From NCBI GenBank assembly GCA_030704615.1, contig CM060732.1, positions 81,431,171-81,495,170 on the forward strand: a stretch of 64,000 nucleotides of DNA, in the 5' to 3' direction. Below are positions 56,840 to 64,000 of this stretch, one piece after another. A program made the position numbers and the translations under genes. The notes below the pieces were generated by a model, which was not told the DNA's origin, searched no databases, and saw only the letters and a list, made by a program, of their open reading frames with translations. Within the stretch, counting starts at the first letter, position 1. Each line of letters begins with the position of its first letter. Origin of the DNA: Takakia lepidozioides. Taxonomy: Eukaryota > Streptophyta > Takakiopsida > Takakiales > Takakiaceae.

Positions 56840-59800
56840 GTCCCAACGGCAACCCCCAAGCAACTTACTTTTAGTTATTTCTCAACAAACAGAGGTCAAC
56901 CTCACGTTCTTTTTTTTTTGTTTGAGTCCTGAGGTGAGTCGATTTTATGGATAAAAAAGGGGATAAATATAATAAGGACGGCACGTTTTCTTCATTTCAG
57001 TACAGATTTATTATTATTAGGAAGTGATTTTATTTGAAGGGTTTTTGCATATTTGCTATATTTTTAATCTTAAAAAGAAGAATTATGTCGTCTGTCCCTC
57101 TTGCCAAAATAAAAAAACAAAAGGAAAAAAATAAAAAGGGGGCGGTGCTGGGTATTTGCTTTTTATTAATCTCTTTGGGAAAGGGGGCGGTCCCCTTGTT
57201 TCGGATTATTTGGAGGAAAAATTCCAAATCAGGTTGAGTGTGGGACCCAAATAGCACATTTTGTCTTAATGTTGTTTTTAATTTGTTTTCTTTTAAATTT
57301 TTCTTGTTGTTTTTTTTCTGGTTTTAAGCAGAATATCCCAGAGAAATGATTAGTTACATGGAGCAGCATGATGGGAGCGCATGCGAGAATTAATTGAATC
57401 CCCTCATGAGAATATATTAATGCCCAATATTTGGCTCATGCGAACTTAGATCTTCACATGCGTTCACATCGGAAAGAGATTGTTTAAGCAACTGCCAGCT
57501 GGGCCTACTAATGACAAGTTGTCCGAGATGGATGACCGTGGCTCTCTAGTGGATGAACAGGAATCTACAGCTCGTGTCACAAAATTAGGCTGATTTTCTG
57601 GGAATCTGGCGAAATTTTGGGCGGAACGGAGGCGTGCGGCAAATGTGCGGAGTAGTGAGTGTGGCGAAACCCATGTGTCAGTCGGGCAGGCGATGGCTGT
57701 GTTGGCCCACGTGATCGCCTTCACGCGTGCCAGTCCCCATCGTACTCTGTTCTCTGTCGCACTATGGATGTACGCTGTACGTTCCTCACGTAAGTGGATC
57801 CACTGAGGATGGATGTGTAGTGCATGTCCAACCTAAGCGGATGGATGAAGGATGTCCATCTCCGTATAACATAATCTAGATATGTATAGTGTGGGATTCA
57901 AAGCGTTTCGTGATTTTACAAACTCAGAGAGGGTTTACAGAAGGTACATGTTCCTCACTGATCTCTCTGCAGAAATTTCAAACTAGCGCAAGCTTGGGAG
58001 GGAGGGAGTGTGGGCCGATCTCTAGATTACATAGGCTTTTGTGAATGCTGGGAGAGATGAGGAGGCCACCTTCGAATGTATTTGAGCAACACGGAGTTCT
58101 CGTGAATGCAGGAGCTAGTATAAGATGTTGCAACAGAAAGTCATGAGCACTGGTCTGAATTTTGAGCTGCTAAGACAGCGCTGGTCAATACCTGGATACA
58201 ACAGGTGTTTTCTTCTGCGTTGTGTAGAGTCTGGTGAATGAGTATATGAAAAAAACTATGTTACGGGGCTGATTGATCCGCTGCTAGAGCTCTGCACATG
58301 ATGTTTATGATCGGTCCACATGTATGTGCCTTTTCAGATGATCCGTGCAATGTTTTTTTGCAAGATGTTTGTGTCTGCGCTGCAATTTCAGCTTTTTATG
58401 ACCCTGTGCAGGAGCCTGATCCGGGAGGCTTGGTATAGTCGAGTGTGTGGTCAACATTGTGCCCATGCCCTTTTCGCCATTCGCAAGGTCTTCCTTGAAT
58501 CTACAAACAGTTTGCCCTGTCGGAGAAGGAGGTTACATTCCTCCTTCAAAAGTTTTAACAGTAAATTCTCCTCCTCGTTTTGAAAGCCCCACTCCATACT
58601 TGTTGGACTTTAGTATCGAGCCTCTGCAAAGACGGTGGACCCATTTCTCCACTGCCTCTGTGCAATCATCTCCTAAGCATGCCTTTCTACATTTGATCAA
58701 CTCTAGATTTGCGGCTGCATAGCATCTCTCCAAGTACACTTCAAATAGCTGCCCGGCCGGTCTACTGATCGATCACACCTTGCAACAAGTCTTCAATTCT
58801 GTTATGCCGATAAGCCCGGCGGTCAGGATCGTTAGCCCAGTCAGGGTCGTTTGGATTGTCGGTCTCTCCTCCTGCTGGAACATCATTACATGTGAAGACA
58901 AGCTCCCTCTCAAGATCATCACTAGCAGCTTGATCTGCCTTTCCAAACCTTCTGTTGCTCAGTCCTGCTGGCTTCAAGTACCTGTGATCGATTGTCATTC
59001 CTGGCCGGTCTCAAAATAGGCGAGATCTCGTCAATCAGTGACCTTTGATTTACCGAGGAACGATCAGGCGGGCGCTAGATATCACGATCGGGTTCAAAAT
59101 TATGGGATGTACAGTTTACCTCGTAATCTCTAGATCACCGAATTTTTTACCTCGCGGGTCTCCGAAGCTACCTATATGGCGTTCTCAAGGGATGTTCGAA
59201 ATACTTAAGAAGCTAGCTAGTGTACAAGAATTCAAAGTTTTTCTTGATGAAAGAGTCACTTACACTTACTTGGAACAAATATATATAGCTCTCGAGTAAC
59301 ATGTGCAACTCTCTCCTGGGCACTCTTTCGAACGTTAAATTCTTGTGAAAAACTTGTGAAGTTTTGAAATCGGTCATCCGAGGCTCTCTATCTGAACTTA
59401 GTTATTCCTAAATCCGATTGCATTGATTGGTAGTTATAGAGAAAGAGAAAAAGGAAGAAGATGCCTGCCAGAGCTACTGTAATTAATAAGAACTTCCTGC
59501 TTTGTGATGTGGGTAAAGTCGTCTTTTGCTGTAACGGTTCCTCAGTGCCACTAGAATCCATGTTTCATCGTTCCCATATAGATCCACTGACATGCTCGAT
59601 GTTGCACTAAATCCTTAGGCCAATTGGCCAATTCGAAGTCTTGCCCACCAAGACCCTAGTGCGCTCTGGCCACCCTGTTGATCAGGACTCCCTCTATGAT
59701 CATCCAGTAAGACCGTTTCTCCTTCTTGTCCCCTCAACCTCCAAAGGGTGCGAGATCAATAGTTGTCACCATTCCCAACGGTGGTGTCTCTTAGAAAAAA

Positions 59801-60465
59801 ACCTCTGGAGGATCGATTCGCGGGTACGTGATCCGCGTGCTTAATTAGGTCCATGACATTGTCTGTTACACTTGACATTGCAGACTGTGGCTGGAGTGAC
59901 CAACATTTGAATGTTACATACTATTGAAGTTCATGACATTGTATCGATGTGTGATCCATCCATTTCGGTGTGAAAAAGTCTTGTAGATTCGCAACTATTT
60001 ATCTGGCACTCGTGATTGATTCTGAAGCTATCTAAAAACTGGAACTCTGAGTTCCATTTACTGTTTTCCTAAACTTTTGTACCTACCTGCCTCTTCATGT
60101 TGGAATATGTTACGAGTCTTTTAATATCCCCTAACGCTTCGTTTGCTCTTTGTGCCTCTTCATTTCTCTTTGGCACCCAGTCTTTGAGAAGACCCGTGCA
60201 TATATACATGTGTGTATAGATAAATTAGGAGTACAGCAGATCGAGAGAGTCAAATTTATGAAGAGCTCTGGGTGGGCAATCATACAGTGATTTGAGAGAA
60301 AAAGGGTGAGATCTACACTCAGATAGTTTTGCCCTGCTCTTGAAGCGTTTGTTAAATCCTCTACAGATTGGACCTCTTTTTTCAGAGCACGTTGGCCTGT
60401 TGTAAACATGAATGAATCTGTTCATTCTAGATGCAGATCGAGGGAGTCGTGAAGCTGGGGTGTGG

Positions 60466-60690
60466 GCAATCATCTGAGAGGGCCAGATTACACCAGTGAA
60501 CGAGGGCAAACATCTCAAATAATTGTGTGTGTGAGAGAGACTGATCGAGGAGGGCAATCATCTGAGAGGTACATAACAGTGAAAGAGGGCAAAAACCTCA
60601 CAATCCTGTGTGTGTGAGAGACTGAGGAGGGCAATCATTTGAGAGACACATACCAGTGAAAGAGGGCATGTGTGTGAGAGTACCGCAAGT
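60466..60690. repeat. Short tandem repeat, three units
   Basis: Three units of about 60-95 bases share GAGGGCAATCATCTGAGAG, CAGTGAAAGAGGGCA and TGTGTGTGAGAGA, with progressive shortening. Confidence 0.75.
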
Positions 60691-60807
60691 GAGAAGTCAA
60701 GGGATAGGTACCTGTGTAGTCTACGCTAAATAGGACTTCCCCGAGCTAGAGCTGGTTTTGGTCATTGTAAAGAACAGCACCAAGGCTGACTTCTCCCAGT
60801 AGAAAGA

Positions 60808-61368
60808 ATGGCTGGAAAGAAACCATGTTCCTTTCCACCATGTATGAACCAATGTCAGAAAGTGGTTCCAAGGCCGGGAGGGCTACTGACACTTCAACCG
60901 AAGGTGGACAACTGCAAAGCATGTACTGAGCTGCCTGACTGGCAGTTTCACTATGAGTTGCGTGTGATCAAGCAAAGTGATATGAAAGCGTATCGTCAAT
61001 GTAGGTTACAGAGGTGGTTATATCACCTTGTGCAAAGAATGCCCGGGGAGCATTTTGGCCACTACATTGGAAGATGTCATGCCCTGGCAGATTATGAGCT
61101 TAACAATACAATGAATAAGGAGTGTGTTGGAGATGAGTATCCGCATTACCTTGACAAATATGTTTGGCGACTTTGGAATGGCGCACATCTCAATCTCAAA
61201 AAACATGGAGTGCATCTGTGCCAGAGCGAGGACCAGTTGATGTTGCAACTTTTGAGGGAAGAATGCAATGAGCTGTTTGAACACAGGGAGATTGTTCCAG
61301 ATCCACTAAGAGGGAGAGCCGGTTCCAAATCTGCCTGGGTACATCCGTCATCTAGTAGAAGAAGATGA
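60808..61368 (+). CDS. Unrecognised 186-residue protein
   Basis: I do not recognise this protein. The open frame starts at an ATG in reasonable context (AGAATGGCTGG). It has a Cys-rich N-terminus (CSFPPCMNQC, then DNCKACTELPDW) that could bind a metal, followed by a basic, aromatic and His-rich middle (YRQCRLQRWLYHLVQRMPG, HFGHYIGRCHALADYEL). A helix-rich acidic segment (SEDQLMLQLLREECNELFEH) and a Ser/Arg tail complete it. No transmembrane segment. The composition looks coding. The last codons sit next to a minus-strand open frame (61906-61352), so an annotation error between the strands is possible. Confidence 0.5.
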   Translation: MAGKKPCSFPPCMNQCQKVVPRPGGLLTLQPKVDNCKACTELPDWQFHYELRVIKQSDMKAYRQCRLQRWLYHLVQRMPGEHFGHYIGRCHALADYELNNTMNKECVGDEYPHYLDKYVWRLWNGAHLNLKKHGVHLCQSEDQLMLQLLREECNELFEHREIVPDPLRGRAGSKSAWVHPSSSRRR

Positions 61369-61906
61369 GAACAATTGCGTGCAGGCCTTCAGTTTTCAGA
61401 TGTACGTGAACTCGCACCATGTAGATTGAAGACAGATCTAGATCCGCCGAGTCACATTCTACGAGTATCCAATGCAGATCATCTTCAAAGATGTGATTAC
61501 TCTGGTTCGAGTAGGAACTCTTAACGATTTTACAGTTTCCAGAGAAACCAAATACGTATCCTGCCCATTTCCTCCGACTTTTGGCCAGAATACATAAGGG
61601 ACTGCAGGTACCATGCTCAAAACCACACAGCCCAGTACAGTTGGGGCAGTTTCCATCAACCAAGATTTGAAGGGCTTGTCGTTCAAAAGAACTGGGTCGA
61701 TTGAAGGTCCTGAATACTTTTCGACTGCACTCTATGAAAAATTTGGCACTCTTGTGGGTGCATGCTTCAGAGGGACTGGAAGTACCGGTACCTTGGGCTG
61801 AGTAGAGTAGCACGCCGTTATGAGAATGGCGCTGCTTGGATTCCATTCTCTTCTCTCTCTTTCTCCCTCGCCCTTCTGTATTTGTGAATTGGGATAGCCA
61901 TGGCAC
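61352..61906 (-). CDS. Possible minus-strand open frame, 184 residues, unrecognised
   Basis: An uninterrupted 555 nt frame with a Cys-rich centre (NCPNCTGLCGFEHGTC, SPLC) and a C-terminal YMVRVHVHLKTEG. No family is recognised and no promoter or splice support was found. It is convergent with, and overlaps by 17 bases, the 186-residue gene. The length alone makes chance less likely, but support stays weak. Confidence 0.25.
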   Translation of the reverse strand: MPWLSQFTNTEGRGRKREKRMESKQRHSHNGVLLYSAQGTGTSSPSEACTHKSAKFFIECSRKVFRTFNRPSSFERQALQILVDGNCPNCTGLCGFEHGTCSPLCILAKSRRKWAGYVFGFSGNCKIVKSSYSNQSNHIFEDDLHWILVECDSADLDLSSIYMVRVHVHLKTEGLHAIVLIFFY

Positions 61907-62140
61907 TTACATTAGCTGTTTGGTCAGCCATGAAACAGAAGTTCCCTCACACAAACTGAATGTTGATGAATATACCAATATTTCTCTCCTGCGAGACGGC
62001 AAGGTGAGTCTCGAGTACCTGTGCAGGGTTGCATGCCTGTCCCCCGCATGGTCTCCAGAAGGCATGGGGTTCTGCTCTTCTGAACTGTCTATCCATTCTT
62101 CGGACTGTATTCACTTCCCAATTTAGTTTTCTCTCTCACC

Positions 62141-62454
62141 ATGCGTTCTAAGGCCTCTTACTGGGCGCAGCTATGTGAGCCCTGCCAGGGCTTAGCGAGA
62201 AAGCTTGGCTACGAGACACTAGCAAAGAAGGGTCCTAGCAAACATGCTGCCACTGTCCAGGCAGAAACAGAGAAAAAAATAAAAGAGATGGAGACAAAGA
62301 TTGAAGAATCAGAAGAGCGTGATAGATCACTGCAGCGGCAAGCGGAGTTCATGAGCGCCTGGGATCCCGTCGTTATGAGCCCTCAATATACCGACGTTTT
62401 ATTGCAATCGGGTGGCCACGTCTTCCGTGCACATAAAGCTATTCTTGTAATCTC
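62141..62454 (+). CDS. First exon of a BTB/POZ-domain protein (partial)
   Basis: The exon encodes a short Cys-containing N-terminus (LCEPCQGLARKLGYET), a charged coiled coil (AETEKKIKEMETKIEESEER) and the opening of a BTB domain (SPQYTDVLLQSGGHVFRAHK, then AIL). BTB proteins are substrate adaptors of CUL3 ubiquitin ligases. The order coiled coil then BTB resembles a small plant BTB subfamily. The domain stops after its first third, directly at a GTAATC donor-like sequence (from 62455), so the rest should lie on later exons. None was found to the right edge at 64000, so the gene either continues outside the window or is truncated. Confidence 0.65.
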
Positions 62455-62464
62455 CATACCCTGA

Positions 62465-64000
62465 ATGAGTTTCTTCCTTATTACAGAACACAGACGTAGG
62501 GATGAAGCTGAAGAGTTGTGCAGCATCAACTACTTATCAAAACGACAGGGAGAGAGAAGAGAGTTTAAGACATCAGAAATAGAGGTAGTAGAGAAGAGAG
62601 CAAAAAGATATGTTACCCTAAAGTAAGTAACCCTGTATTGAGCATATGATGCTGCTTCACATCTCCTGTCTCCTAGCAGATTTGAGTAAAATTCTGCAAG
62701 CTGTCACATGTCAATTTAAGAGTGCAGTCCCAAAAACATTGCAAAACCCTATGTGATGGTTCATGACGAAGGGTATCTAGCCCTGCAAGCACAAAGCACA
62801 CATGCTTGCCCGTTTGCATCCGAGATTTTCTTACTCTCAAGCCATACTTATAAGGGCCACGGCCGTAGCTTATCTCATGACAGGATTTTTGGAGTTTCCA
62901 TATTTGGCACCCACGCCAGAATGAGAGGGAAGGTTTTGTTCTCACATGCCATCTCCAGTAGGTGCCAGGAAAGACCAGCACTCACCCAGAATGTAGCCAT
63001 TGCTTAACCATGGCTCAGCACACAGATGAAGTAATGTCTATTTGCCCACAGCTGAACCCCTCACAAGACCTGTCTGGTAATGATAGCTATTGGTACTGTA
63101 AGACACAAAATTTCAAGCTATCATGCTTAAAATCTTTTGCCTTAGCAGGGAGGGACAGTGGATGGCTGCTTTCAGGCAAACTCCTACTCTTAACCATCTC
63201 ATTCTGTCAGGCTAAAAGTGGGAGAGATGATCCTTGTTTCTCAATCGACTAGCCAGGCCAAGGTGCCAGGTACCTGAGTGTTAGCAATGGGTGGCTGACA
63301 TGCCTCACTCAACAAGTTTCCAAAAATCTATACAGAAGAGGTGGGATATGAAAGGTCAGGAATCACTGCTAAACTGAGAGCTTCGAAGTTTCATGAGCAA
63401 AGCAGTCAATGCTCTTGTATCCAGACTTTCAGACTGCCACAAGTTGTAAAGAGAGAGTTTGCGGCTGTTTGAGAGTTAACTCAAGCAATCCACGTAGAAG
63501 GAACTGCTTTGAGGTCACAAAAACAAAGTACACATTGACCAAGAAAGGAACCGATCTCAAAACTGTTCTGATTCAACCATTGCCAATTCTTGGCAGATTT
63601 TTTCATACATCTTGGTAGCGTTGATGTTACTCTTGATATGGTCTCTCAAGACACTCTTGTAGCTAACGTAAATGCAATTACCTGCTACTCAAAACTTCTC
63701 TCTTTACTGTCTCTTTCGAGATCGATCCCCCATCTTTTGGAAGGCCTTTAGCTTCGAGGACCAGAAGTGAGTGGCAGCTTCGCTATCTCTCCGAGAAACG
63801 TATGGCTCCTTCGATGTGTTATGTTTGGTTTTCTCCTGTACTTCTGCTTTGTCCAGAGCCCCATGGACGACGTAAAGTTTGTAATACTGTGGGTCTACAA
63901 AATTCTCAAACCTCCTTCATGATGCAGGCTGCACATTCTGAAGTCTTTCTGAAGAAGTTCAACTCAAACCAAGGGCAACTCGATGTCGGTGCTGATGTGC
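62465..64000. other. Stretch after the BTB exon
   Basis: No BTB continuation or other domain was recognised. It may be a long first intron. Confidence 0.35.

Larger units (their letters stand above)
55653..60465. other. Long gene-poor stretch
   Basis: No gene is convincing. Minus-strand frames at 58762-58998 and 58533-58739 (LIKCRKACLGDDCTEAVEKW) look protein-like but have no recognised domain or joining splice sites. The region holds a GC-rich hairpin at 56581-56607 and an inverted TAA/TTA microsatellite at 56795-56839. Confidence 0.4.

Noticed and set aside
57030-57257. Overlapping open frames on both strands near 57.1 kb
   Set aside because: Low-complexity A/T-rich sequence; no domain, no splice support.

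Overview
This window is nuclear DNA of a land plant. The evidence is spliced genes with GT-AG introns, two secreted plant-type laccases, a STIG1-family cysteine-rich protein, an F-box protein, a full-length PUS10 pseudouridine synthase split into 15 exons, and debris of Ty3/gypsy-like and LINE-like elements. I cannot fix the species. Introns of about 100-1200 bp, roughly one gene per 8 kb, and laccases with methionine at the type-1 copper axial position leave several lineages open, including seed-free plants. No bacterial, organellar or viral segment was seen, and no CRISPR array, tRNA or rRNA gene.

Layout, left to right. Positions 0.3-3.1 kb hold exon-like segments of an unrecognised minus-strand gene. 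Positions 6.15-12.48 kb hold laccase 1 bracketed by two direct copies (R1, R2) of a separate sequence that looks like the 5' end of a small minus-strand gene. Positions 12.48-25.52 kb are a repeat-rich stretch with a palindromic LTR element, an unknown gene with a CxxC finger, AT-rich DNA, G-rich islands and a broken FCP1-like phosphatase gene. Positions 25.52-30.0 kb hold laccase 2, a segmental copy of laccase 1. Comparing junctions suggests that an R+laccase unit was duplicated in tandem and that about 13 kb of mostly mobile-element DNA later came to lie between R2 and its laccase.

Positions 30.8-35.0 kb carry a conserved two-exon plant gene and a STIG1-like gene; a 1 kb piece of the first gene's 3' end is repeated after the second. 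A small basic nuclear/nucleolar-type protein gene is at 37.5-38.05 kb. Positions 38.6-43.3 kb form a complex tandem repeat with an alternating 842/1066 bp spacing. PUS10 fills 43.6-52.5 kb on the minus strand, and its introns are loaded with LINE-tail repeats. Then come a U-box/RING-like reading frame, an intact F-box gene, a long gene-poor stretch, an unknown 186-residue frame, and the first exon of a BTB/POZ gene whose remainder lies outside or was not found.

The genes are not an operon or pathway. The laccases would oxidise phenolics in the cell wall or apoplast, PUS10 modifies tRNA, and the F-box, U-box-like and BTB proteins are candidate ubiquitin-ligase parts. The most useful results are structural: the reconstructed PUS10 gene, the split laccase duplication, the higher-order satellite, and the repeat that reaches a PUS10 splice donor.
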